Shown here: piece by piece, positions 1-7,482 of the stretch | How the letters are laid out: every line of letters starts with the position of its first letter | How positions within the stretch are numbered: position 1 is the first letter of the stretch | Source of the DNA: Chloroflexota bacterium | GTDB taxonomy: Bacteria; Chloroflexota; Chloroflexia; JAMDCE01 | NCBI GenBank assembly: GCA_023489135.1 | Contig: JAMDCE010000590.1 | Span: 1 to 48,421, forward strand | Direction: 5' to 3' | DNA length: 48,421 nucleotides | Position numbers and translations under genes: made by a program | The notes under the pieces: generated by a model | Seen by the model: only the letters and a program-made list of their open reading frames with translations | What the model was told of the DNA's origin: nothing | Databases searched by the model: none

Positions 1-11
1 ACTACGGGATC

Positions 12-818
12 CTAGCCTTCCTTGATCGCAACTTCCAGGGCATCGCGCCTGGGTTGCTCAAGCTCGACGGCGACCTTGCTCGGCTTCTTGAATAGCACCA
101 GATCAAGCCACAGCCGGCCCAGGTCGGCAAGGGTCTTGTATACCCGGCGGAAGTTGAAGAACTGGGACACGCCGTAGGCCCGATGGTAGTGGTGCACCGG
201 CACCTGGGCGATGACAAAGCCGGCGTCCTGGGTCTTCTTCATAAGCTCCACGCAGATAACTCCGCTGTTGGAACAAAGCTGCACCTGGTCGAATATGGAG
301 CGTCGCATCAGGCGGAAGTCGCAGTCGACGTCGCGCAGCTTCAGTCCGAAGGCCAGCTTTACCCCCCAGTGATAGACGCGGCCGATGATCTTGCGGTGCA
401 GAGGATCGCCGCGCTCCATCTTGTAGCCATTGACCAGGTCGACGCCATCACCAAATGCCTCCAGCAGCTTGCGCAGCTCCCGGGGGTCGTACTGGGCGTC
501 GCCGTCGGTGTAGAAGATGAGGTCCTTAGTGGCGGCGCAGAAGCCGGAGCACAGGGCTCCGCCGTAGCCACGATTCACAGGATGGTGAATCACCCTCAAA
601 TGGTCGTAGTGCCTTTCCAGCTCGTCGAGCATCTCCCTGGTGTAGTCCGCGCTGCCATCGTTCACGACGATGATCTCGTAATCGGAAGTGACCGAGCGCA
701 GCACCATGTCGACCGACATAACCATGCTGGTAATTGTGCCACCGTCGTTGTAGGCCGGAAAGAATGCGGAGATGGATACATCCCTGCGCCGGACGTCTTC
801 GCTTGCCCTTTGGACCAT
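12..818 (-). CDS. Glycosyltransferase family 2 (DPM1/DPG-synthase-like)
   Basis: Predicted cytoplasmic or membrane-associated glycosyltransferase of 268 residues that moves a sugar from a nucleotide donor, probably to a lipid carrier or glycan. The GT-A fold signature is clear: FFPAYNDGG near the N-terminus, VVNDGSAD near residue 52, NRGYGGAL near 84, and the metal-binding DGD in YTDGDAQYDP near 105. There is no C-terminal membrane segment, unlike many polyprenyl-phosphate mannosyltransferases. An ATG lies at 824 directly abutting the AGGAGG ribosome site; the ATG at 818 has the better spacing of six bases and is chosen. It is the last gene of a three-gene operon, 21 bases after the aminotransferase. 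The exact acceptor is unknown. Confidence 0.92.
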   Translation of the reverse strand: MVQRASEDVRRRDVSISAFFPAYNDGGTITSMVMSVDMVLRSVTSDYEIIVVNDGSADYTREMLDELERHYDHLRVIHHPVNRGYGGALCSGFCAATKDLIFYTDGDAQYDPRELRKLLEAFGDGVDLVNGYKMERGDPLHRKIIGRVYHWGVKLAFGLKLRDVDCDFRLMRRSIFDQVQLCSNSGVICVELMKKTQDAGFVIAQVPVHHYHRAYGVSQFFNFRRVYKTLADLGRLWLDLVLFKKPSKVAVELEQPRRDALEVAIKEG

Positions 819-839
819 GATCATCCTCCTAATTGCAGA

Positions 840-1943
840 CTACTTTCTCGACTCAAAATCGCAAACCAGCTCTGCTACTCGTTCTATGCTCTCCTTCTGA
901 AGCTCCGGGTACATCGGCAGGGATAACACCTCGTGGGCGTGCTGCTCTGCAATGGGAAAGGACCCCGGGGCGAGCTCCAGATCGCGGTAGGCCTCCTGCA
1001 GATGGATGGGGACAGGGTAATGGATGACGGTGCCGACCCCGTTGGATTCCAGGAACCGCTGCAAATCATCGCGTCTCTTGCTTCTGATGGGATACAGGTG
1101 ATACACGTGGCGTCCGTAGGCCATCTCTTTTGGAGTTACCACGCTTGAGCCGTCCAGGAGCCGGTTGTAGAGGGCGGCGTGCTGCCGCCGCGCCTCGTTC
1201 CAGGACTCCAGATGCCTGAGCTTCACCCGCAGGATGGCCGACTGCATCTCGTCCAGGCGGGAGTTGAATCCCTTGGTGGAGTGGTAGTAGCGCACCTTCT
1301 GCCCGTAGTTACGAAGTAGCGCGAGCTCGCGGGCGATCTTCTCGTCGTTGGTGATCACCATTCCGGCATCGCCGTAGGCGCCCAGGTTCTTGCTGGGGTA
1401 AAAGCTGAAGCAGCCGGCATCGCCCAGGACCCCCACGCGCTTTCCCCGGTACAGGGTTCCGTGGGCCTGCGCCGCGTCCTCGATGACTGCCAGATGATGC
1501 TTGCGGGCGATCTCGAGGATGGGGTCCATATCCGCGGCCTGCCCGTACAAATGAACCGGAATAATGGCCTTCGTCTTGGAGGTTACCCTGCGCTCGACTT
1601 GACTGGGGTCCATGTTGTAGCTGATAGAGTCGACGTCGACCAGGGCCGGGATGGCGTTGGCGAACGATATGGCGGAAGCGGTCGGGACGGCGGTGTTGGG
1701 CACGGTGATGACCTCGTCGCCGGGTTGGATGCCACAGGCCAGGAGCGCCAGGTGAAGCGCTTCAGTGCCCGAGCCGACGCCCACGGCGTACTTCGCCCCG
1801 CAGTAGTCGGCGAACTCCTTCTCGAAGAGCTCCAGGTTTTCTCCCAGTACGAACCAGCCCGAGTTGAGGACCTGCTGGATGGCCCGATCGATCTCGATCT
1901 TCATGGAGGCGTATTGGGTCTTAAGCTCGCCAAACGGGATCAT
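840..1943 (-). CDS. DegT/DnrJ/EryC1 family PLP-dependent sugar aminotransferase
   Basis: 367-residue aminotransferase that would aminate a nucleotide-linked keto-sugar using PLP. The family core is present: [11 protein letters not shown] near residue 58, [10 protein letters not shown] near 153 (Asp that contacts the PLP nitrogen) and [14 protein letters not shown], in which Lys185 is the Schiff-base lysine. The start is ATG at 1943, which overlaps the TGA of the upstream epimerase as ATGA; a TTG two codons earlier is possible but lacks this coupling. The position between an SDR sugar epimerase and a GT2 enzyme indicates synthesis of an amino sugar for a surface glycan. The substrate is not deducible. 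Confidence 0.95.
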   Translation of the reverse strand: MIPFGELKTQYASMKIEIDRAIQQVLNSGWFVLGENLELFEKEFADYCGAKYAVGVGSGTEALHLALLACGIQPGDEVITVPNTAVPTASAISFANAIPALVDVDSISYNMDPSQVERRVTSKTKAIIPVHLYGQAADMDPILEIARKHHLAVIEDAAQAHGTLYRGKRVGVLGDAGCFSFYPSKNLGAYGDAGMVITNDEKIARELALLRNYGQKVRYYHSTKGFNSRLDEMQSAILRVKLRHLESWNEARRQHAALYNRLLDGSSVVTPKEMAYGRHVYHLYPIRSKRRDDLQRFLESNGVGTVIHYPVPIHLQEAYRDLELAPGSFPIAEQHAHEVLSLPMYPELQKESIERVAELVCDFESRK

Positions 1944-2938
1944 TGCCAATAGCGTTCCTTGTTGGCTTGATAGAACTCCACGGTCCGGCGCAGTCCTTCT
2001 CGCAGGTCAACCGCCGGTCTCCAACCCAGGGACTTTTCGATCTTCTCGTAAGAGCCGTAGTAGTCACCTATGTCGATGCGCTTTCGCTCGTCCGGAAAGG
2101 GGACGATGCTGTAGCCGGCGTTGGGGCAGAATTCGACCAGCGTCTCGACGAACTGGAGGAGGCTCACTATCTCGGAGCCCCCCAGATTGTAGACCTGGCC
2201 GTTGGTCTCCTCGCTGGCGCCGGCCAATAGGAAGGCTCGCCCAACGTCGTCGACGTAGGTGAAATCGCGGCGTTGCTGGCCGGTTCCGAAGAGCTTGATC
2301 TCCTCGCCGTCGATTGCCTGTCGGATGAACCAGCCGGTGAACCCCTGGCGGTTGTGCTTGAGAAGCTGCCGCGGGCCATAGGTGTTAGTGAGTCTCAACG
2401 AGGTCGCCCTTACCCCGTAAACGTTGTTGTAGACGATGTGGTACCACTCGCCGGCCATCTTGTTGATTCCGTTGACGTCGGTGGGATGGAGCAAGTGCTT
2501 CTCGTCCACGGGAAGGTATTCGGGAACGCCGTAAATCTGGCGCGTGCTGGCGAAGACGACTTTCGCCGACGGATTGTATTTGCGGCAGGCCTCCAGGATG
2601 GCGAGCTGGCTGCGGCAGTTGATCTCCAGGTCGGTGTAAGGGTCCAGCATGCTGTCTATGTGGCTCACCTGCCCGGCCAGATTGAAGATGTAGTCCTGGC
2701 TCTGGACCAGGTAGTTCATGCTGGCCTGGGTCCGAACGTCGGCGATGTTCACCCGTACCCTGTCCTTGATGTCTTCTATGTTGAAGGAGTTTCCGCCGTA
2801 ATCGGGGATGAGGGAATCGACTAGCAGCACGTTTGCGCCGTAGTCGAGCAGCTGATGAGCCAGGTTGCTGCCAATGAACCCCAGCCCCCCGGTGATCAGG
2901 ACGTTCTTGTTCCTGTAGGTCTCACGCAAGTTGAGCAT
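1940..2938 (-). CDS. NAD-dependent sugar epimerase/dehydratase (extended SDR)
   Basis: 332-residue extended short-chain dehydrogenase that likely modifies a nucleotide sugar. The Rossmann motif [10 protein letters not shown] lies near residue 15, and the family pattern RLTNTYGPR and the later [11 protein letters not shown] are present. The expected catalytic YxxxK reads NGINK, so the usual Tyr is replaced by Asn, which may change the chemistry or mark a subfamily. The chosen ATG at 2938 has a GGGAG ribosome site five bases upstream; an in-frame extension to 3016 has no such support. It is the first gene of the operon and overlaps the aminotransferase start. Confidence 0.9.
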   Translation of the reverse strand: MLNLRETYRNKNVLITGGLGFIGSNLAHQLLDYGANVLLVDSLIPDYGGNSFNIEDIKDRVRVNIADVRTQASMNYLVQSQDYIFNLAGQVSHIDSMLDPYTDLEINCRSQLAILEACRKYNPSAKVVFASTRQIYGVPEYLPVDEKHLLHPTDVNGINKMAGEWYHIVYNNVYGVRATSLRLTNTYGPRQLLKHNRQGFTGWFIRQAIDGEEIKLFGTGQQRRDFTYVDDVGRAFLLAGASEETNGQVYNLGGSEIVSLLQFVETLVEFCPNAGYSIVPFPDERKRIDIGDYYGSYEKIEKSLGWRPAVDLREGLRRTVEFYQANKERYWQ

Positions 2939-3091
2939 CGGTCTCCCTACCCAGCGGCTTTCGGGGGTCAATTCGAGAGCGATTTTCCCGCTTCTCTTGC
3001 CGCCCCAAGATGCCACTCAACATAACAACTTAAACGTCGTGCGGTTGACCACACAACTGTTAAGAAAGTGTTAAATGGGATAGCTGGTGGA

Positions 3092-3121
3092 AGGTTAACA
3101 TATGGGGGAGAAAAGTGTCAA
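3092..3121 (-). promoter_or_regulatory. Possible sigma70-type promoter for the sugar operon
   Basis: On the minus strand a perfect TTGACA (3121-3116) is followed after 18 bases by a weak TAACCT (3097-3092). It lies about 155 bases upstream of the epimerase start. The -35 match is good but the -10 match is only three of six, so this is tentative. Confidence 0.25.
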
Positions 3122-3163
3122 GGAAGAGAAACTGGGTGTCAGTCGAACATACTCCCGGTCCTG

Positions 3164-3541
3164 CTAAATGGCTTCACGCGTTCGTACTTCGATCAGCTCT
3201 CCCCGCCGCCTGGCCTGGCCCAGGTATCCGAGGCCGTCGATCTGGCGGCGGAACTCGGCGGGCGTGTAGCAGTGCAAATCGAGTCCTATCCCCCAGCCGC
3301 CTGATTGCCGCCATAGGACGTGCCGGTCGAGCGCACGCTCAAAGACGCTCTGCTCCTCGAAGGCTCTCGATACTGCGACCAGGTCATAGTCGCTCTCCGG
3401 TCCGGCCGTGCCCCTGGCGCGCGAGCCAAAGAGATAAACGCGAGCCCCATATCCCTGGCGCATAAGTCGCGCGAACTCGACGATCAGCTTTTCCTGGACC
3501 GCGCTCTTTGCGGAGGGAGTTGGAGTAACTCGCGTACCCAT
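3164..3541 (-). CDS. MNT-type minimal nucleotidyltransferase of a HEPN/MNT pair
   Basis: 125-residue protein with the pol-beta-superfamily MNT signature GSRARGTAGPESDYDLV at about residues 40-56, carrying the GS and paired acidic residues that bind metal and nucleotide. In studied MntA/HepT modules the MNT partner modifies its HEPN partner with AMP and acts as antitoxin; that role is inferred here. ATG at 3541 has AGAGG seven bases upstream. The gene overlaps the 3' end of the preceding HEPN gene by 58 bases, so the pair is cotranscribed in the order HEPN then MNT. A third acidic residue is likely in the GLDLHCY stretch. Confidence 0.85.
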   Translation of the reverse strand: MGTRVTPTPSAKSAVQEKLIVEFARLMRQGYGARVYLFGSRARGTAGPESDYDLVAVSRAFEEQSVFERALDRHVLWRQSGGWGIGLDLHCYTPAEFRRQIDGLGYLGQARRRGELIEVRTREAI

Positions 3542-3909
3542 ATAAGCACCTCTTCTGCTTTCTTTATGGCGCTTCTTGCCTCTCGTTCCCCGACCAATTC
3601 GGCTGGAATCGGTTCCTGGACATCACCAGACGGATAGCGGGTTTGTTCGAACAACGGTTCCAGTCGCGTCACCGCGTGCGCCACAGCATCTGGTAGTCCA
3701 CCAGCAACTTCGGCCACACGCTCCGCAATCTTCGTCAAATTGTGATTCCAGGGCGGTTCCTCAGCTCGCAAGTGCCAATAGGCGGCCTTCAACGACTTCT
3801 CGGCGGCTTGATGTGCGTAATTTGCAGCGGCATAATAGCTACGCGGCTTGAGATTGTCGTGAGCGGTTTCGATGTCCCGTTCAGCCTGCCGCCACAGTCT
3901 TTGGCCCAT
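3484..3909 (-). CDS. HEPN domain protein, partner of the adjacent MNT
   Basis: About 141 residues, mostly helical, with the HEPN pattern: an N-terminal helix RQAERDIETA, then NYAHQAAEKSLKA, a central HNLTKI, and the C-terminal TRYPSGD with AIKKAEEVLIWVREL. This is the HEPN type usually paired with MNT nucleotidyltransferases. The RNase motif Rx4-6H is not visible, so ribonuclease activity is doubtful and a substrate-binding or modified-partner role is equally possible. The start is uncertain: ATG at 3909 begins the conserved part but has no good ribosome site, and an open frame extends to 4026. Confidence 0.82.
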   Translation of the reverse strand: MGQRLWRQAERDIETAHDNLKPRSYYAAANYAHQAAEKSLKAAYWHLRAEEPPWNHNLTKIAERVAEVAGGLPDAVAHAVTRLEPLFEQTRYPSGDVQEPIPAELVGEREARSAIKKAEEVLIWVRELLQLPPQRARSRKS

Positions 3910-4052
3910 TTGTGCCGTTCGGTTAATTGCCGAGTCCCGTCGCCCTTGCGGACCTTCGCCTCTTCTCACGGCTTCAGTATATCCCAAAGTCGGGCTGCTA
4001 CTCAAGGGCCGTGGTAAAGGGCACAAAGACTGGTTCTTCTGCGAGGAAACTC

Positions 4053-4219
4053 ATGGACAGTCGACGACTTTCGCAGGAGAAACTGGCTCTGCAATAGCGG
4101 TGGATTTGACTTAGATGAACGAGATCGATAATGGAAGGTGGAACGCGACCTCAAGACTTATCGCGGGGATTGCCGAGGCCTTGGGGGTTAGACCGGCGGA
4201 ACTTCTTTCGGGTTTATGA
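4053..4219 (+). pseudogene. Broken XRE-family helix-turn-helix regulator
   Basis: Decayed gene seen by joining frames. From the ATG at 4053 the frame reads MDSRRLSQEKLALQ and then stops at 4095. In another frame from 4097 it continues AVDLT, a TAG at 4112, then MNEIDNGRWNATSRLIAGIA and onward to the TGA at 4217. Together this matches the XRE core (SQExLAxxAxVxxTYxxxIExGxxNxTLxxLxxIAxALGV), with one frameshift near 4095 and one nonsense codon where Tyr is normally found. It is not expected to make a functional regulator. It lies between a HEPN/MNT pair and an orphan MNT. Confidence 0.75.
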
Positions 4220-4364
4220 CCCTCGGCCTGAAGACTGGAATTGACTGCAAGGATGGCTAGCCTGTGAGGTGACAGTTTGGATATCCTCGCCAATCGCGCC
4301 AACATGCCGATGAAGAACACCGGTGGAGCGGCACGCACTTGAGGCATCCTGGCAGCCTGTGCCC

Positions 4365-4393
4365 TTGATTGTTGGCACCATATTTGCTAGACT
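4365..4393 (+). promoter_or_regulatory. Predicted sigma70 promoter for the orphan MNT gene
   Basis: TTGATT (4365-4370), a 17-base spacer and TAGACT (4388-4393), ending 32 bases before the MNT start codon. The spacing is ideal and each hexamer is a fair match. Confidence 0.45.
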
Positions 4394-4425
4394 TTTCTTG
4401 TCCCTGAGACAGGGAGTGACGGAAA

Positions 4426-4725
4426 ATGAAGGCGAAAACGATACCAACTATCGCTGAAGTTAAAGAAAAAGTGCTGCCCATACTGGAGCGCCACCACGCC
4501 AAGAGAGCCGGGCTCTTTGGCTCGGTGATGCGTGGCGAGATGCGCCGAAACAGCGATATCGACATACTGGTGGAGCTTGGGAAGGACCTCAGTCTTCTCG
4601 ACGTGGTTCAGATCAATCGTGAGCTGGAGGAGGCTTTGGGCAGCAAGGTAGATTTAGTCGAATATGAGACCATCAAACCTGTAATTAGAGAGCGTATCCT
4701 GGCCGAAGAAGTTCGAATCCTATGA
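4426..4725 (+). CDS. Orphan MNT-type nucleotidyltransferase
   Basis: 99-residue minimal nucleotidyltransferase with the motif FGSVMRGEMRRNSDIDILVE at about residues 31-50, and a third acidic position likely in KVDLVEYE near 74. ATG at 4426 has GGGAG about eight bases upstream. Family members act with a HEPN protein, but no HEPN gene follows; the next gene is a clipped CopG-type antitoxin. It may act with the HEPN protein encoded on the other strand at 3484-3909 or be a leftover. It is one of three MNT genes within 7 kb. Confidence 0.88.
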   Translation: MKAKTIPTIAEVKEKVLPILERHHAKRAGLFGSVMRGEMRRNSDIDILVELGKDLSLLDVVQINRELEEALGSKVDLVEYETIKPVIRERILAEEVRIL

Positions 4726-4778
4726 AAGGAGGCTGTCCTGCTGATCCGGGATAGCTTTGGCCGGGATGGCTGACTACT

Positions 4779-5030
4779 ATGCCAAGAACTGAGCGAGGGC
4801 GACCAACAGCCAAGCAGGCGAAGAATCGCATTCCGCGCTTCAAGAACGTGGACGAGGCGGCGGAGTTTTGGGATACCCATTCCTTAGCCGACTGTGAGGA
4901 CGAGCTTGAAGAAGTGACCGACGTTCAGTTTGTGGTGACCCGATCTCGGCCAAAGAAAGGAATCACCGTCAGGCTGGAGGAGGACTTGTTAGACACACTT
5001 ATCTCTCAAAAATATCTTCCAACTCCTTGA
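4779..5030 (+). CDS. CopG/BrnA-like antitoxin, C-terminally clipped
   Basis: 83-residue protein resembling the CopG-antitoxin family (PF12441 type): EAAEFWDTHSLADCEDELEE near the middle and a start of a ribbon-helix-helix, ITVRLEEDLLDTL. The normal second helix after DLLxxL is missing; instead the frame runs a few residues into the antisense of the herA stop region and ends. The break falls at about 4999, the herA stop codon, so the gene looks truncated by a rearrangement there. No toxin gene is next to it. The protein may not fold as a dimeric DNA-binding antitoxin. Confidence 0.6.
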   Translation: MPRTERGRPTAKQAKNRIPRFKNVDEAAEFWDTHSLADCEDELEEVTDVQFVVTRSRPKKGITVRLEEDLLDTLISQKYLPTP

Positions 5031-6627
5031 TATCCTCCTCCCGAATCCTCGCCCCCTCCGAGGACATCAGCTCGTGGTACGATTCCGCCGAGCCGTACTC
5101 GCGGGTGCGGATGACGACGGGCATGGGCACCGCGTGGCCTAGGAGGAGGGCCTGCTGCTTGGAGTCGAGTCGGGCCAGCACGTTGCGCAGCTTCTCCGAG
5201 CCGGGGACGCCGGCCAGGACGGCCGAAATGTCCTTCTCGTCGTCCAGGAGGCAGGTTATGCGGGTGCCGATCTGGGACATTATCTCGTCGGCGATGCTGG
5301 AGGGGCGCTGGTCCACGACCAGAAGGGTGACGTTGTACTTGCGCATCTCGCGGGCGATGGTGCCGAAGATGGTCAGCTCGGCCACCCGGGGGTTGAGGAA
5401 CTTGTGGGCCTCCTCGATGGTGATCACCAGCGGCCGCGGCTCGGCGCCCTTGCCGCCCATGGCCCTCTCTTTCCTGTCGACGTAAAGCTCGTGAATGCGG
5501 CGGGTGAGCACGTTGGCCACCAGGATGTAGGCGTCGAGCTTGGAGTGCCGGCCGAACTCCAGCACCACGTTGACCCCGCGGTCCAGGCATTCCAGAATGC
5601 GCTTCACGGAGTTATCCATTACCCTCGGCTTCAGGAAGTTCAGAGGAACGAGTCGGGTGTCTAGCTTTCTCCTGATGACCTGGAGCGTGCTGGGATTGAG
5701 GCCGTAATCCTTGGCCAGCGCTTCGATTTCCTCTCCGGACTCGACGGCCAGGAACGATTCGAGCCACTTGTTATCGCCGTAGATGCGGCCCAGGCGGTGG
5801 ATCGACTCCACGGCGGCATCCGAGAGCCCGAGCGCCTCCTGCAGCATAGCGATGTCCTGGGGCTCGACCTGGTCGTAGCCGATCTCGACGACGAAGTCCG
5901 GGTTCAGGCCCCGAGCGCGAGAGGACTCCTCGTCCAGGGTGAAAATATTGACTCGACTCTGGAACAGCAGCTTGAGCCCCTTGACCTTCTTGGACTCTCC
6001 CTCGAACGAGCCCTGATGGCCGTACTCGTTGTGCATATCGAATACCAGATTAACGGCGGCATCCTTCTGCACCAGCCCGATGAGCAAGAGCCGGGTGAGG
6101 AAGGTCTTGCCGGTGCCCGACTTGCCGAAGACGCCGCTGCTGCGCTCGACCAGTCTCGGCAGGTTGAGGCAGACGCGCGTCTCCATATCCAGCGGCTGGC
6201 CGATGTAGAAGTGCTGGGCATCCTCCTGGCCGAAGACGTTTTGCACGTCCTGTTCCGAGGCCTCGGCCACCGGCGAGAAGTGGCTGGGCACGGTCTTCAC
6301 CGGGCGGGGGCCAAGCTGGGCGGTGGCATCGTAGGGCAGGGTCAGCATGGGCGTGACCTTGAGCGTGCCGAAGGTGGAGGTTCCGGAGATGACCTCGGCC
6401 ACGAAGGGGTCGGAGATGTCCGGGGGAGAGAGCGCGATCTGGGCGCTGCTGGCGCTCAGCTGCACGTCGGTGATCATCCCGAAGAACTTAAGAGTCTCAC
6501 CGTGGGCTACCACGTAGCGGCCGACGGCCATGTCCTCGACCGAGGCAGAGCCATCCAGTCGCACATCCAGACCTTCGCCGACCGAGCCGGCCACCACCAG
6601 CCCCAGGATCTTGGTCTCGACTCTCAT
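4999..6627 (-). CDS. herA: HerA-type hexameric DNA translocase/helicase
   Basis: 542-residue FtsK/HerA-family ATPase that pumps double-stranded DNA and works with NurA in end resection or in defence systems. An N-terminal HAS-barrel (about residues 1-120) precedes the motor. Walker A is GKSGTGKT at 168-175, Walker B is VITIEEAH at 401-408, and a DQRPS sensor-like motif lies at 439-443. ATG at 6627 overlaps the TGA of the upstream HAS-barrel gene (ATGA); a longer frame upstream is only the antisense of that coding region. nurA lies 4.2 kb upstream on the same strand, split off by the acyl-CoA synthetase and a HEPN/MNT pair. Confidence 0.93.
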   Translation of the reverse strand: MRVETKILGLVVAGSVGEGLDVRLDGSASVEDMAVGRYVVAHGETLKFFGMITDVQLSASSAQIALSPPDISDPFVAEVISGTSTFGTLKVTPMLTLPYDATAQLGPRPVKTVPSHFSPVAEASEQDVQNVFGQEDAQHFYIGQPLDMETRVCLNLPRLVERSSGVFGKSGTGKTFLTRLLLIGLVQKDAAVNLVFDMHNEYGHQGSFEGESKKVKGLKLLFQSRVNIFTLDEESSRARGLNPDFVVEIGYDQVEPQDIAMLQEALGLSDAAVESIHRLGRIYGDNKWLESFLAVESGEEIEALAKDYGLNPSTLQVIRRKLDTRLVPLNFLKPRVMDNSVKRILECLDRGVNVVLEFGRHSKLDAYILVANVLTRRIHELYVDRKERAMGGKGAEPRPLVITIEEAHKFLNPRVAELTIFGTIAREMRKYNVTLLVVDQRPSSIADEIMSQIGTRITCLLDDEKDISAVLAGVPGSEKLRNVLARLDSKQQALLLGHAVPMPVVIRTREYGSAESYHELMSSEGARIREEDIKELEDIFER

Positions 6628-7217
6628 CCCCTGATCCTCCGCAGGATTCCGTTCAGCCGGCCAACCTCGCTTCCTAAGAGCATAGCCAATTCCTTGCCGG
6701 CACGGATCAGGAAGGCCCGGTCGCCGCCGCGTGCCTCGGCGGCGCTGCGGATACACGCGGCGATCAGCTCGTCCACGGGACCCCTTATTCCCGAGGTGGC
6801 GATTGTTTGCAGGAAGTCGAGCCGGTCGGTGAAGGCGACTACTTCCCCCGGCGAGCACTCGTAGACGAAGCCGTGAATTCGCGGCGGTCGTGGAGGAAGG
6901 TACTGCAGCACCGCGCCGCTGCCGCGGAATCCGATCGTGGCGGCGGTGAACTCGGTGCGGAGAAGCTCGGACAGCTCGGGGTTGTTGCGAAAGATGTCCT
7001 CCTCGCTCTCCTCGTCCTTGCCCCTGGCCAGTGGACGGCGCCCCGGGTCTATGCCCGTAGTCTTGGCCAGGTGGACCACCCCATAGATGTCTAACGCGCC
7101 GTCGCTAGTTCTGACGAAGCTGCCGAAAGGCGGGGCCTGATGCAGCTCGTAGCTCTGAGCGATGAACTCGGTCGTGCCGGCCTCCACTACCTCGCCGATC
7201 TTGGGGGAGTTTTCCAC
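6624..7217 (-). CDS. HAS-barrel domain protein associated with HerA
   Basis: 197-residue protein resembling a stand-alone HAS-barrel (HerA/ATP-synthase barrel) family also found next to herA in cyanobacteria. Visible hallmarks are VVEAGTTEFIAQSYELHQAP, a DIYGVVHLAKT segment, DPGRRPLARG and the highly conserved LPPRPPRIHGFVYEC followed by FTDRLDFLQ. The start chosen is GTG at 7217, with AAGAAGGA eight bases upstream; GTG at 7253 has no such site. It overlaps herA by four bases, so the two products are made together and probably interact. Its biochemical role is not established; capping or docking of the HerA hexamer is an inference. Confidence 0.75.
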   Translation of the reverse strand: MENSPKIGEVVEAGTTEFIAQSYELHQAPPFGSFVRTSDGALDIYGVVHLAKTTGIDPGRRPLARGKDEESEEDIFRNNPELSELLRTEFTAATIGFRGSGAVLQYLPPRPPRIHGFVYECSPGEVVAFTDRLDFLQTIATSGIRGPVDELIAACIRSAAEARGGDRAFLIRAGKELAMLLGSEVGRLNGILRRIRG

Positions 7218-7482
7218 GGAGTTAGTCCTTCTTAGGATATTTGCCTGCAACACGCATCATAACGCATAAAGGGCCGGGCTACAATCCCCAAGCGCGTGGG
7301 CTGCGCTCCGGGTTGTGGAAGAAGATCGGGAAGACGGTCAGGGCGTCAACGAATGAGAAAACGGATAAATCAGCGGATGCGATTGCGCGAGGATCGACTG
7401 AATCGGAAGGCGTTCGCGTCCAAACTGCCCTTTGCACGATGTCGCCCGATACGCCCTGAAGCCTCCAATTTGCCGCGATTTC

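Noticed and set aside
5797..6864. A 355-codon plus-strand frame opposite herA.
   Set aside because: Antisense of the HerA motor and HAS regions; no domain and no ribosome site.
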